64,000 nt of DNA from RPQJ01 sp963696545 (GCA_963696545.1 CAVOKQ010000012.1:496001-560000), one strand, 5' to 3'; shown: positions 33,911-45,700, counted from the first letter of the stretch. The notes: generated by a model not told the origin, from the sequence alone. Numbers and translations are program-made.

Positions 33911-34312
33911 ATGAAGTGGATGCTCGACACGAACGTCTGCACCGCGATCATCCGGCGGCAACCCGAATCGGCCATCCGCCGGCTGCGCGGCAAGTCGATC
34001 GGGCAGGTGGGGGTCTCGGCGGTCACCGTCGCCGAACTGCAGTACGGTGCGGCGAAGAGTAGCCGGCCTGAGCAGGCACGCTCGGCCTTGTCGGAATTCC
34101 TGCTCGCGCTCGAGGTCGCTCCGTTCGACGAGCAGGCGTGCGTCGGCTACGGCGTAGTGCGCGCAAAGCTGGAATCGTCAGGCAAACCCATCGGACCGCT
34201 CGACACCCTGATTGCCGCGCATGCGCTGTCGCTGGGGGCCGTGCTGGTGACGAACAACCTGCGGGAGTTCCGGCGCGTGCCTGGACTTGCGGTCGAGGAT
34301 TGGCTGGGCTGA
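33911..34312 (+). CDS. vapC: VapC-type PIN-domain ribonuclease toxin
   Basis: 133 residues. WMLDTNVCTAIIRRQPES (first Asp), SAVTVAELQYGAAKS (Glu), IGPLDTLIAAHALSLGAVLV (Asp) and TNNLREFRRVPGLAVEDW (N/D) are the PIN-domain signature of the VapC group that cleaves initiator tRNA. No gap from vapB. srkA begins 5 bases later, so the module lies directly against it. Confidence 0.94.
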   Translation: MKWMLDTNVCTAIIRRQPESAIRRLRGKSIGQVGVSAVTVAELQYGAAKSSRPEQARSALSEFLLALEVAPFDEQACVGYGVVRAKLESSGKPIGPLDTLIAAHALSLGAVLVTNNLREFRRVPGLAVEDWLG

Positions 34313-34316
34313 GGCC

Positions 34317-35276
34317 GTGCACCCCTACTCGACGCTGACCCCGGACGTCGTCATCGAGGCCGTCGAGGCTCTCGGTCACCGCTGCGACGGCCGGGTGCTC
34401 GCGCTCAACAGTTACGAGAACCGCGTCTACCAGGTGGGACGCGAGGAGGACGTGCCGGTCGTCGTGAAGTTCTACCGGCCGGGGCGCTGGTCGACGCCGG
34501 CGATCCTCGAGGAGCACGAGTTTGCGCTCGAGCTCGCCCGCGCCGAGGTGCCGGTGGTGGCGCCCGAAGTGGTCGACGGTCGTTCGCTGTTCGAATCGGG
34601 CGGGTTCCGTTACGCGGTGTATCCGCGGCAGGGCGGGCGCTGGCCCGAGCTCGGTACCAAGGACGAGCGGGTGCGGATGGGGCGGTTCCTCGCGCGAATT
34701 CACGGCATCGGTCGCACGCGGCAGTTTCGTCATCGTCCGAGGCTCGACTGGCGCGTGATGGGCGGCGAGACGATGGATTACCTGCTCGAGCAGGGGTGGA
34801 TCCCGCCGCACATCGAGGCGGCGTACGAGTCCGTGGCGCAGGATGCGCTGATGCTCGTCGAGCAGCGGTTTGCGGAGGCCACGCCTTATCGCACGCTGCG
34901 ACTGCACGGCGACTGTCATCCCGGCAATGTGCTGTGGACCGATTCGGGGCCGCACTTCGTTGATCTCGACGACTGCATGACGGGTCCCGCGGTGCAGGAC
35001 CTGTGGATGCTGCTGTCGGGGCGCCCCGAGGAGATTCGTGCGCAGCTCGACGACCTGCTCGAAGGCTACGGCGATTTCGCCGACTTCGACTACCACGAGA
35101 TCTCGCTGATCGAGCCGCTGCGGACGTTGCGCATCATGCATTACGCGGGCTGGCTCGCGCGCCGCTGGGACGATCCGGCGTTTCCGCGTGCGTTCCCGTG
35201 GTTCGAGGAGCCGAAGTACTGGGAGCAGCACGTGCTCAATCTTCGGGAGCAGCTGTCCGCGATGTCAGAAAATTAG
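34317..35276 (+). CDS. srkA: Stress response kinase A (SrkA/YihE)
   Basis: 319 residues from GTG 34317. LNSYENRVYQVGREEDVPVV with the ATP-binding Lys in VVKFYRPGRW, the catalytic loop LRLHGDCHPGNVLWTD, and the metal-binding VDLDDCMTGPAVQDLWML define the SrkA family (Ser/Thr kinase with aminoglycoside-phosphotransferase fold). IMHYAGWLARRWDDPAF and YWEQHVLNLREQL form the C-terminal block. In enterics it protects against Cpx/ROS-linked death. The stop codon TAG is created by the flanking REP-like element. Confidence 0.93.
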   Translation: MHPYSTLTPDVVIEAVEALGHRCDGRVLALNSYENRVYQVGREEDVPVVVKFYRPGRWSTPAILEEHEFALELARAEVPVVAPEVVDGRSLFESGGFRYAVYPRQGGRWPELGTKDERVRMGRFLARIHGIGRTRQFRHRPRLDWRVMGGETMDYLLEQGWIPPHIEAAYESVAQDALMLVEQRFAEATPYRTLRLHGDCHPGNVLWTDSGPHFVDLDDCMTGPAVQDLWMLLSGRPEEIRAQLDDLLEGYGDFADFDYHEISLIEPLRTLRIMHYAGWLARRWDDPAFPRAFPWFEEPKYWEQHVLNLREQLSAMSEN

Positions 35277-35351
35277 GTGCCAGGCACCGAATTTTTCTTC
35301 TGCGCTGGTTCTCAGTTTCACCCTGAAAATCGGTGCCTGGCACCGAATTTC
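35270..35351. repeat. REP-like palindromic pair (cores 35276-35288 and 35332-35344)
   Basis: Core GGTGCCAGGCACC with AAATT-rich flanks, then GGTGCCTGGCACC 43 bases further, in roughly inverted orientation. The element begins inside the srkA stop codon and ends 16 bases before galE. It probably works as a transcription terminator or RNA stabiliser. Confidence 0.85.
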
Positions 35352-35367
35352 CCCTTAGCATTGCACC

Positions 35368-36365
35368 ATGTCCACGATCCTCGTCACCGGCGGTGCCGGC
35401 TACATCGGCAGTCACGTCGTCCGCCAGCTCGCCGAGCGCGGCGAACGCGTCGTCGTCCTCGACAACCTTTCCACCGGCTATCGCAGCGCGGTGCTGGGCG
35501 CGCCGCTCGTCCTCGGCGACACGGCTGATCGCGAGCTCGTGGCAAGGGTGCTGAAGGAGCATGCCGTCGAGACGGTGATGCATTTCGCCGCGCACACGAT
35601 CGTGCCGGAGTCAGTGTCGAACCCGCTTAAGTACTACGGCAACAACACCTGCGCCACGCGCAACCTGCTCGAGTGCTGCGACCGCGCGGGCGTGAAGCAC
35701 TTCGTGTTCTCGTCGACGGCCGCGGTGTACGGCATTCCGGCCGAGGGCCTCGCGCGCGAGGACTCACCGACCGCGCCGATCAACCCGTACGGTCTCTCCA
35801 AGTTGATGAGCGAGTGGATGCTGCGTGATCTCGCAGCGGCATCGAAGCTCCGTTACGTGGCACTAAGGTACTTCAACGTGGCCGGCAGCGACCCCGGCGG
35901 TCGGATCGGCCACACGGCTCCGAATGCAACGCTACTCGTTAAGGTCGCGTGCCAGGCCGCCGCCGGCGTTCGGCCGCAGCTGCAGGTCTTCGGCACCGAC
36001 TACCCGACACCGGACGGCACCGGTGTCCGCGACTACATCCATGTCGAGGACCTCGCCAACGCGCACCTGATGGCGCTCGACTACCTGCGCGGCGGTGGTG
36101 CGTCGACGACGCTGAACTGCGGCTACGGCCACGGCTACAGCGTCCGCGAAGTGTTGAGGATGGTCGAGCGCGTGAACGGCAAGCCGCTGGTCGTAGCCGA
36201 GAGCCCCCGGCGCGCGGGTGACCCGCCGTCGCTCGTCGCGCACGCCGAGCAGATCCGTGCCGTACTGGGTTGGAACCGCGCTTCGACGACCTGCAGACCA
36301 TCGTCCGTTCGCAGCTCGAGTGGGAGTTCCGGCTGCTCCGCGAGCCGGGGCTGCAGCAGAACTAG
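35368..36365 (+). CDS. galE: UDP-glucose 4-epimerase, frameshifted near the C-terminus
   Basis: From ATG 35368: ILVTGGAGYIGSHVVRQLAE (NAD loop), FSSTAAVYGIPAEGL (Ser/Thr), and catalytic Tyr-x3-Lys in NPYGLSKLMSEWML. YFNVAGSDPGGRIGH and TPDGTGVRDYIHVEDLA are GalE hallmarks. After RAVLGWN the frame is lost; adding one C in the CC run at about 36273-36274 restores NPRFDDLQTIVRSQLEWEFR and the stop at 36365. So the gene is about 332 codons, and only the last ~30 are affected. It interconverts UDP-glucose and UDP-galactose for surface glycans. Confidence 0.9.
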
Positions 36366-36496
36366 GCCGCGGTTCCACGACGACCGCGGGCGGGGGGTCG
36401 ATCGCCCGCCCGTCGGGCCGACCCACACCTTTCGCGGCGGCAATCGCGCGCCATCCGCGTGCTATCCTTCGCGCTTCAACTTCCGTCGGTAACCGC

Positions 36497-38491
36497 GTGA
36501 ATTCATTCGACAAGAGGCTGCTGCCGGCCTTTGCCATGCTGGCGCTTGCCGCCTGCGGCGGCGGTGGTGGAGGCGGAGGCGGATCGAGCAACGCGCTGCC
36601 CATGGCGACGTTCACGGCGTCTCCGCTCGACGGTCCGGCGCCCCTCGCGGTGACGTTCGACGGTTCGACGTCCCGCGATCCGGACGGCTCGATCGTCAAC
36701 TACGTGTGGAACTTCGGCGACAACACGACGGGTCAGGGCCCAACGGCAAGCCACGCCTATCAGGCAGCGGGTACGTTCACCGCAACGCTCACGGTGTCCG
36801 ACAATCGCGGTGCCCGCTCGCAGGCGACGCGCACGATCACCGTGGCTTCGGGTCCGCCGCCAGCCAGCGTCACGGTCAACGGGCGCATCACTTACGACCG
36901 CGTGCCATTCGAGCCCTGTGCGGACGGCACCTGTCGTGACGGCACGTATGCGGATGGGCTCGACTACGCCACAACGATCGAGTCTCCGGCACGCGGGGTG
37001 ACGGTCGAACTCGTGCAGGCGACCAGCGGTGCGGTCCTCGCGACGACGTCCGCCGACGCCGGCGGCAATTATTCGCTGGCAGCGCCGGTCAACACGAATG
37101 TCTTCGTGCGCGCGAAGGCGATGTCGACGTCGGCCGGCACGCCGGCGAACCCCGCCACCTGGAGCATCCGGGTGCTCGACAACTTCGGGGGCGCGCAGTC
37201 GCAATATGCGATCGTCGGCTCGGCATTCGACACCGCGCTCACGAACCACACCCGCAACCTGCGCGCGGCTTCGGGCTGGAGCGGCTTCTCCGGCTACACG
37301 AGCGAGCGGGCCGCGGCTCCGTTCGCGATTCTCGACACGCTCTACGCGGCCGTGCAGTTCGTCGCAGCGAATGGCGACCGCTCGGTCAAGCTCGGTCCGC
37401 TCGATGTCTTCTGGAGCCCGGAGAACCGGCCGACCAACGACTGGGACCCTGCGCGCGGCTGGGTGGTCACGACGGCGTATCGCGCCGGCGCGTCGGCGGG
37501 AGGCGCGGCCCCGGGCATCTACGTGCTCGGCGCGGCCAATAACGACATCGACGAGTATGACCAGCACATCATCGCACACGAGTTCCAGCATTTCCTCGAG
37601 AACGAACTGAGTCGCACCGACACGACAGGCGGCCCGCATTCGCTCGACGAGAAGCTCGACATGCGGCTCGCCTTCAGCGAAGGATTTGCGAACGCGTTCG
37701 CGGCCATGGTGCTGAATGATCCGGTGTTCCGCGACGCTTTCGGCACCGGCCAGGGGCAGGTGTACCGCTTCAGTGTCGAGACTGCGTCCACCCCGAACCG
37801 CGGCTGGTACAACGAGACCTCGGTGCACGGCATCGTCTGGGACCTGTTCGATGGTACGAATGAGAATGGTGATTCGGTCGAGATCGGCTATGGCCCGATG
37901 CACACAGTGCTCACGCGTGACCTGCGGGACGGCGTGCCCCTGACGAGCATCTTCGCGTTCATATCGGCGCTGAAGCAGGTGCCGGGAGTGCCGGCCGCCG
38001 GCGTGGATGCGCGCGTGCAGGCCGAGAACATCGTCGCCGCGACGATCAATCCCTATGCCACGACCGAGACGAATTCCGGCGTCACGGCGGCGCAGCGCGA
38101 CCTGGTGCTGCCGATCTACGTCGATATCGCGCTGAACGGGTCGGCGGTGCGGGTCTGCGGTGACACGCCGGTCGGGACCTACAACAAGATCGCGAATCGT
38201 CGCTTCCTGCGCTTCACCGTGCCGGCGACGCGGCCGATCGAGGTGCATGTCACGTGCCTGCAGTCCGACTCGACGTGCAATGGCAATCCGGAGCCAGACC
38301 CGGATTTCGGGCTGTATCATGGGCGCAGCGTCGAGTTTGCCGAAAGCGATACGCCGTTCACGGAGACCCTGCGCAAAACCGTGGAGGCTGGCGACTATGT
38401 GCTCGAGGTCTATGAGTACAGTCATGCGGATCCGGATGATTCGGTGACCCGGCGTGGACGCACCTGCATGACCGTCAGGATCACCGGTTGA
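36497..38491 (+). CDS. PKD-domain lipoprotein with HEXXH metallopeptidase-like motif
   Basis: 664 residues from GTG 36497 (upstream in-frame sequence lies in galE). Signal peptide LLPAFAMLALAACGGG (lipobox LAAC) and a poly-Gly linker. One PKD domain follows (FTASPLDGPAPLAVTFDGST, DGSIVNYVWNFGDN, SHAYQAAGTFTATLTVSDNR). Then comes a carboxypeptidase-regulatory-like region (ESPARGVTVELVQATSG), then a domain with QHIIAHEFQHFLENEL. HEFQH is a perfect HEXXH zinc motif, and LAFSEGFANAFAAMV may give the third ligand (Glu of SEGFA). A surface-anchored zinc peptidase is plausible. The downstream lipoprotein follows 11 bases later. Confidence 0.78.
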   Translation: MNSFDKRLLPAFAMLALAACGGGGGGGGGSSNALPMATFTASPLDGPAPLAVTFDGSTSRDPDGSIVNYVWNFGDNTTGQGPTASHAYQAAGTFTATLTVSDNRGARSQATRTITVASGPPPASVTVNGRITYDRVPFEPCADGTCRDGTYADGLDYATTIESPARGVTVELVQATSGAVLATTSADAGGNYSLAAPVNTNVFVRAKAMSTSAGTPANPATWSIRVLDNFGGAQSQYAIVGSAFDTALTNHTRNLRAASGWSGFSGYTSERAAAPFAILDTLYAAVQFVAANGDRSVKLGPLDVFWSPENRPTNDWDPARGWVVTTAYRAGASAGGAAPGIYVLGAANNDIDEYDQHIIAHEFQHFLENELSRTDTTGGPHSLDEKLDMRLAFSEGFANAFAAMVLNDPVFRDAFGTGQGQVYRFSVETASTPNRGWYNETSVHGIVWDLFDGTNENGDSVEIGYGPMHTVLTRDLRDGVPLTSIFAFISALKQVPGVPAAGVDARVQAENIVAATINPYATTETNSGVTAAQRDLVLPIYVDIALNGSAVRVCGDTPVGTYNKIANRRFLRFTVPATRPIEVHVTCLQSDSTCNGNPEPDPDFGLYHGRSVEFAESDTPFTETLRKTVEAGDYVLEVYEYSHADPDDSVTRRGRTCMTVRITG

Positions 38492-38502
38492 GAGACAACA
38501 CC

Positions 38503-39138
38503 ATGACCAGCACCAAGGCAGCCTCCGTTCGTGTCATCGCGATGGCCGTGCTCGCGTCGCTGGCGGCGGCGTGTGGCGGCGGCGACGAGAAGTCGGCGCG
38601 GAACGAGGCAGCGGCGTCTACTGCGGCCAAGGCAAAGCACCCCGGTGACCCGAAATCGGCCCGTGGCGCGGCTGACGACGGCCTCGCGAACGCGGTTGCG
38701 GTCGGCAAGTCGGCTGCAGCAGTGGACCTGCGTTACGGGCTGAGTGCGAAACCGACGGTGGGCACGCCGTTCGAGGTCGAGCTGGCGTTCGTCCCGCGGG
38801 TGCACGCGGAATTTCTGGAAATCGAGGCGACCGGCATGCCCGGGCTGGTCGTGGCGAGCGGCGCGACGGCGAAGTTCGCGCCGGTGGCTGCCGACGAGCG
38901 TTACGTCACCAAGGTGTTGGTGCAGGTGACGCAGACGGGCCTTTACTACATCGGCGTTACGGCCAGGCTCGGCAGCCAGGTGCAGACCGACGCGCGAACG
39001 TTCTCAGTGCCGGTCGTCGTGGGCACCTTGCCGGCTGCGCAGAAGCCCGAGGTCGCGGCTGCGCCGGGCGAGACGGTGAAGTCGACGCCGGCCGTCGAAA
39101 CGACGACTCCTGCGAGCGGAAAGAACCCGCAGCCCTGA
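38503..39138 (+). CDS. Hypothetical lipoprotein
   Basis: 211 residues from ATG 38503 (GAGAG nine bases upstream). Signal VIAMAVLASLAAACGGG, lipobox AAAC, then an Ala/Lys-rich linker and a beta-type domain (GTPFEVELAFVPRVHAEFLE, FAPVAADERYVTKVLVQVTQ, TGLYYIGVTARLGSQVQT), with a Pro/Thr-rich tail. No family recognised. It is closely spaced with the PKD/HEXXH lipoprotein, so a shared envelope role is likely. A perfect REP-like inverted repeat follows the stop directly. Confidence 0.75.
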   Translation: MTSTKAASVRVIAMAVLASLAAACGGGDEKSARNEAAASTAAKAKHPGDPKSARGAADDGLANAVAVGKSAAAVDLRYGLSAKPTVGTPFEVELAFVPRVHAEFLEIEATGMPGLVVASGATAKFAPVAADERYVTKVLVQVTQTGLYYIGVTARLGSQVQTDARTFSVPVVVGTLPAAQKPEVAAAPGETVKSTPAVETTTPASGKNPQP

Positions 39139-39198
39139 AAAATAGGTGCCAGGCACCGAATTTCGGACATCCGAAATTCGGTGCCTGGCACCTATTTT
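39139..39198. repeat. REP-like perfect inverted repeat, 29-bp arms (cores 39145-39157 and 39180-39192)
   Basis: The two arms (39139-39167, 39170-39198) are exact reverse complements with a 2-base centre. Each carries the GGTGCCWGGCACC core flanked by AAAATA and GAATTTCGGA. This is the cleanest copy and best defines the element. It starts right at the lipoprotein stop and ends 40 bases before typA, leaving TATACT (about 39205-39210) as a possible -10 for typA. Confidence 0.92.
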
Positions 39199-39238
39199 CC
39201 ACGTATACTCCGCGCCCTTTTGCCCCGGGCGCTCCCTC

Positions 39239-41067
<1,829 letters not shown>

Positions 41068-41071
<4 letters not shown>

Positions 41072-41093
41072 TTCGGTGCCAGGCACCTAATTT
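41068..41093. repeat. REP-like element at the 3' end of the RAYT gene (core 41075-41087)
   Basis: Single copy with core GGTGCCAGGCACC between the typA stop and the RAYT stop (convergent genes). The RAYT stop codon TAG is read from the element itself (minus strand, 41089-41087). Confidence 0.88.
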
Positions 41094-41755
41094 TCGACGA
41101 GCAGCTTTCGAGGCCGACCGCGTCGTCGAGCGACCTTTGCTGGCAGCGAAGTCGCGGTGTCAGCTACCCACTGGTCGTCGCCGAACGGACTTTGGCGATT
41201 GACACATTCTCGCAGGGACTCGAGTTCGCCCGGTGTCTGTGGCTCGTTGACCCGGTTGATCCAGTCGGTCGGCAGCGGCATTGGAGTTTCGGCCAGGAAG
41301 TGATCGGCAACCGCGTCCGCCCGCCAAGCCAAGCTTCCCCATGGCCAGCTTTCAGCGCGATCGGCCAGCCCTGCGCGGAGTGCATTCCTCTCGACATAGC
41401 GCATGACGGTCAGCAGGTGGCCGTCGTCCTTGATCGGGAACGACTTGAAACGCCCCTGCCAGACACAACCCGACGTGCCGTGACGCAAGTGGTGTCGATG
41501 GGAGTGCGTGGTTGCCAGCCAGTGCATCCAGCGACTGAGGTCGGTCGGCCCGTCCGGTGAGGCGACCAGGTGGAAGTGATTTGGCATCAGACAGAAGGCC
41601 AGGAGCTTCGGCCGGCCAAGTGCCCCGGTGTCTGTCATCAGTTCGATGAAGGCGCGGTAGTCGCCAGGAGAATGAAATACGACCGCACGGTCGTTACCAC
41701 GATTGATGATGTGGTAGTAGCCCCTGGCGACGTGCATGCGCGGACATCTCGGCAT
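41087..41755 (-). CDS. REP-associated tyrosine transposase (RAYT, TnpA-REP; Y1/HUH family)
   Basis: About 222 residues from ATG 41755 (ATG 41770 also possible). RMHVARGYYHIINRGNDRAV is the usual opening, LLAFCLMPNHFHLVASPDGP holds the HUH metal motif (HFH), and MRYVERNALRAGLADRAESW carries the catalytic Tyr helix. PWGSLAW and the C-terminal RRRGRPRKLL match RAYTs. Family role: single-strand nicking and joining that spreads REP palindromes. It is flanked on both sides by the GGTGCCWGGCACC elements (41068-41093 and 41818-41860), which makes a typical REPtron. Single-copy domesticated RAYTs are usual. Confidence 0.92.
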   Translation of the reverse strand: MPRCPRMHVARGYYHIINRGNDRAVVFHSPGDYRAFIELMTDTGALGRPKLLAFCLMPNHFHLVASPDGPTDLSRWMHWLATTHSHRHHLRHGTSGCVWQGRFKSFPIKDDGHLLTVMRYVERNALRAGLADRAESWPWGSLAWRADAVADHFLAETPMPLPTDWINRVNEPQTPGELESLRECVNRQSPFGDDQWVADTATSLPAKVARRRGRPRKLLVEN

Positions 41756-41817
41756 GCGCCGAAGATGCATCGGTGCGCGCTGACGGGCATCCGCTGAATG
41801 CGATGCGAACGACCAAT

Positions 41818-41860
41818 AATTCGGTACCGAATAATTCGGTGCCAGGCACCGAATTATTAT
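41818..41860. repeat. REP-like element on the 5' side of the RAYT gene (core 41838-41850)
   Basis: AATAATTC-core-GAATTATT forms a near-perfect palindrome, preceded by a degenerate half copy (TTCGGTACCGAATAATTC). It lies between the RAYT start and the purU stop and supplies the purU stop TAA. Confidence 0.88.
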
Positions 41861-42714
41861 TCGAAGACGACCGTCCGGTTGTCATAGACGAGGATCTGGT
41901 GTTGCAGGTGCGCATGGACCGCGCGCGCCAGCACGATCTTCTCGAGGTCGCGGCCCTTGCGGACCATGTCCTCGACCGAGTCTTTGTGGCTCACCGCGAC
42001 GACGTCCTGCGCGATGATCGGCCCGGCGTCGAGGTCCGCTGTGACGTAGTGGCTCGTCGCACCGATGATCTTTACGCCCCGCGTGAACGCCGCGTGATAC
42101 GGCTGCCCACCCGCGAACGCCGGCAGGAACGAGTGGTGGATGTTAATCACTCGCTCCGGCATCGCCGCGATGAAATCCGCCGAGAGGATCTGCATGTAGC
42201 GCGCGAGCACGACGAGGTCGATGCGCTCATCGTGCAGCAGTGCGAGCTGCCGCGCTTCGGCGGCCGCCTTCGTGTCCCGCGTGACCGGGATGTGCTCGAA
42301 GCGCACGCCGAACGCCCGTGCGACGTGCTCCAAGTCCGCGTGGTTGCTGACGATCACCGGGATGTCGACGGCCCATTCGCCGGACTGCCAGCGCGACAGC
42401 AGGTCGTACAGGCAGTGACTGTATTTCGAGACGAAGATCGCGAGCCGCATGCGGCGGCTGGCCTGCTCGAGGCGCCAATGCATCTCGTAGGGGCCGGCAA
42501 CTTCCTCCGCGAAGGTCCTCTGGAAGCGCGGGACGATGTCCGGGTCGGCCGGCGGCGTCCACTCGACGCGCATGAAGAACACGCAGCGCTCGGCGTCGAC
42601 GTGCTGGTCGAGGTCGACGATGTTGCCGTGCATCTTGCGGATCAGCGATGTGACCGACGCGACGAGGCCCTCGCGGTCAGGGCAGTGGATCAGCAGGATC
42701 AGGTTATGCGGCAT
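41857..42714 (-). CDS. purU: Formyltetrahydrofolate deformylase
   Basis: 285 residues. N-terminal ACT domain (LILLIHCPDREGLVASVTSL, HGNIVDLDQHVDAERCVFFM), then the formyltransferase-like domain. That domain has VIVSNHADLEHVARAFGVRF, VINIHHSFLPAFAGGQPYHA (catalytic N-x-H region) and KIIGATSHYVTADLDAGPII with the conserved Asp. It hydrolyses 10-formyl-THF to formate and THF, balancing one-carbon pools and purine synthesis. The length matches the family (~280). Confidence 0.96.
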   Translation of the reverse strand: MPHNLILLIHCPDREGLVASVTSLIRKMHGNIVDLDQHVDAERCVFFMRVEWTPPADPDIVPRFQRTFAEEVAGPYEMHWRLEQASRRMRLAIFVSKYSHCLYDLLSRWQSGEWAVDIPVIVSNHADLEHVARAFGVRFEHIPVTRDTKAAAEARQLALLHDERIDLVVLARYMQILSADFIAAMPERVINIHHSFLPAFAGGQPYHAAFTRGVKIIGATSHYVTADLDAGPIIAQDVVAVSHKDSVEDMVRKGRDLEKIVLARAVHAHLQHQILVYDNRTVVFE

Positions 42715-42730
42715 GCGGGTAGGCTGGAGA

Positions 42731-42781
42731 ATTCAGTGCCAGGCACCAATCTACCGAAAATCGGTGCCTGGCACCGAATTA
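42731..42781. repeat. REP-like inverted pair (cores 42735-42747 and 42763-42775)
   Basis: The left copy is the variant AGTGCCAGGCACC, the right one the consensus GGTGCCTGGCACC, separated by 15 bases. It sits between the purU start and the stop codon of the GGDEF/EAL gene, so it may terminate the latter. Its last bases form the TAA stop region. Confidence 0.85.
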
Positions 42782-45700
42782 CGCCGTCAGGCGGATGTGG
42801 GACGGATCGGTGGTGAGCAGCGACTCCAGCACCTCGACCGGCTGCGGTGCCCCGATGTAGTGTCCCTGCGCATACTGGATGCCGATGTCGGCCAGGCGCG
42901 CCAGCACCTCGGCCGAGTCCACGCGCTCGGCAATCGTGCGGATCCCCATGGTCTCGCCAATCTGCGCGATCGCCTCGACCATGCTGCGGTCGATGCGGTC
43001 GTGCGTGACGTTGTGCATGAACTGGCCGTCGATCTTCAGGAAGTCGACGGGCAGGTTCTTCAGGAACATGAACGACGACAGGCCGCTGCCGAAGTCGTCG
43101 AGCGCGAAGCGGCAGCCGCGGCTGCGCAGCTCGCGGATGAAGTGCGTGGCCGCCGCGAGGCTGGTCATGGCCGCGGCCTCGGTGAGTTCGAAGCACAGCG
43201 CGCCGGGGCTCACGTCCGCGGCGGCCATCTCCGCGAGCACGAAATCAAGGAACTGCTCGTCGTTCAGCGTCGTGCCCGAGATGTTGATTGCGAGCGTGAA
43301 CGGCTCACGCGTGCCTGCATCGCTGCGACGATGCGCGAGCCGCGTGCAGGCCTGGCGCACCACCCAGCGATCGATCGCCGGCATCAGGTTGAAACGTTCG
43401 GCCGCAGGGATGAACTCCGCGGGCTGCACCAGCTGGCCGTTGTCGTCCCGCATGCGCAACAGCAGCTCGAAGTGGCGCAGCTTCTCGACTCCGGAGCGGA
43501 TCGGCACGATCGTCTGGGCCAGCAGCACGAGCTGGTCCTCTTCGCACGCCCGGTTGATGCGCGAAACCCACTGCATTTCGCGGTGACGCTCCGGCGCACG
43601 GCCCTGGAAGTACGTCTGGACGCGGTTACGGCCGGAATCCTTCGCCGAATAACATGCGACGTCGGCGGCGCTCATGACCGTCGCGAGCGTATCGGCCTTG
43701 CCATTGATCTCGGCGAGTCCGATCGACACGCCGATCTTCATGACCCGGTCCTGCCACACGAAGCGGAAATCGCGGATCGCCTGACGCAGCCCCTCGGCGA
43801 TGCGTTGCGCCGTGTCGAGCGTACAGTCCTGCAGCAGCACGCCGAACTCGTCTCCTCCGAGCCGTGCGAGTGTGTCGGTTGTGCGGATGCGGGTCTGGAC
43901 GACGCTGGTCACCTGCTTCAGCAGCCGGTCCCCGGCCTCGTGCCCGCAGGTGTCGTTCACGACCTTGAACTGGTCGAGATCGAGATACATCAGGACGTGG
44001 CTCAGGCCATCGTTCAGGCGCGCGGCCTCCAGCGCTTCGCCAAGACGGTTCTCGAACTCGCGCCGGTTGATCAGGCCCGTGAGCTGGTCGTGGGTGGCCT
44101 GGTAGGTCAGGGCTCGCTGCAGCCGTCGCTCCTGGCTCACGTCGTGGAAGACCATGACTGCGCCGATCAGCCGTCCGGCGCGGTCCCGGATCGGGGCCGC
44201 GGAGTCCTGGATCGAGATCTCCTGCAGCCGGCGATTGACCAGCAGCGCCGGTTCCGCAAGCTCGACCGTGCGGCCCTCGCGCAGGCAGTGGAGGATCGGG
44301 CTGTCGATCGGCTGCCGCGTCGTCTCGTGGATCATCTGGAAGACTTCGGCGACCGGACGGCCCACCGCCTCGGCGGTGCTCCAGCCGGTCAGGTCCTCGG
44401 CGATCGGGTTCAGGTATTCGACGCGCCCGTCCGCGTCCGCCGTGAGCACCGCGTCGCCGATCGACTGCAATGTGACCTGGGCTTTCTCGCGCTCGGCGGA
44501 AAGCTGCAGCTCGACGGCTTTGCGCTTGCTGATGTCGGCCAGCGTCCCCTCGTAGCCGACGATCTCGCCCTCCGGATCGCGCACGACTCGCGCGTTCTCC
44601 ACGACGGTGATCACCTGGCCATCGCGACGGCGCAACTGGTACTCGGCGCTGCGCACCAGGCCGTCGCGCTGCAGCACTTCGATGATCCTGTCCCGCTCCG
44701 CAGGGTCGACGTAGAGCTGGCCGGTCGATGGCAGCGCAAGCAGTTCGTCCGGCCGTTCGAAACCCAGCATTTCGACCAGCGCGGGATTGACGGACTCGAG
44801 GCGTCCCTCGGCATCGGTGCGGTACACGCCCTCGATGACGTTCTCGAACAGCCCGCGGTACCGCGCTTCACTGCGGCGCAGTGCTTCCTCGGACTGCTTG
44901 CGCTCGATCGCGATGCCGGCGAGCGCGGTGAGGCGTGCCATCAGTTCGAAGTCGCGCTTCAGAGGGCTGCGCGGCTGGCGGAAATACATCGCCACGGTGC
45001 CGAGCATTCGACCATCGGACGCGCGGATCGGAGTCGACCAGCAGGCGCGCAGGCCGGCGGCCAGCGCCGGGGCCCGCATGAACTCCCAGAGCGCGTCGCG
45101 GGCGATCTCCGCCACCACGACTTGTCGCTGCAGGTAGATCGCGGCGGCGCAGGACCCGTTGCGCGGGCCGACTTCGACCTCGCGCACCGCCTTCAGGAAG
45201 TGATGCGGGAGACGCCCGCCGGCCATGTGGCGCAGCACGTTCGACCCGGGATCGAACACGGTCACGGAACAAAGCGAGTCGGGCGTCACGCGTTCGGCCG
45301 TTTCGGCGATCGTCTCCAGCGTGTCCGGCAGGGCGACGTTGCTGGTGATGCGCTCGAACACGCGCCGCTCGCCGGTGGCGAGGAACTCGCTGCGCTTGCG
45401 TTCGGTGATGTCCGTGATGCTGCCGCGGATCAATCGCCGGCTGGAAGAGGGCAGTCGTACCAGCCGGACCTCGCAGGGGATGTCGTGACCGAGCGAATCT
45501 CGGTGCACCCACTCGAAGCACGGCGCCTCGCCGGAGAGCGCGCGATCGATGTGGCCTCGGACCACGCCGAACGAAGGGGAGCCGTCGGGTTGCTCGGGGG
45601 GGCTGATCTTCTCCGGCCCGATCGCGAGCAATTCATCGCGCGTCATCTTGAAGAACCGGACCGCGTTGTCGTTGCACTCGACGAAGCAGCCCAGGTCCAC

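Noticed and set aside
36503..38425. A 640-codon open frame opposite the PKD/HEXXH lipoprotein gene
   Set aside because: Arg-rich antisense shadow with no recognisable domain.
41818..41840. Additional full REP copy
   Set aside because: TTCGGTACCGAA lacks the CAGG centre; treated as a degenerate half copy within the neighbouring element.
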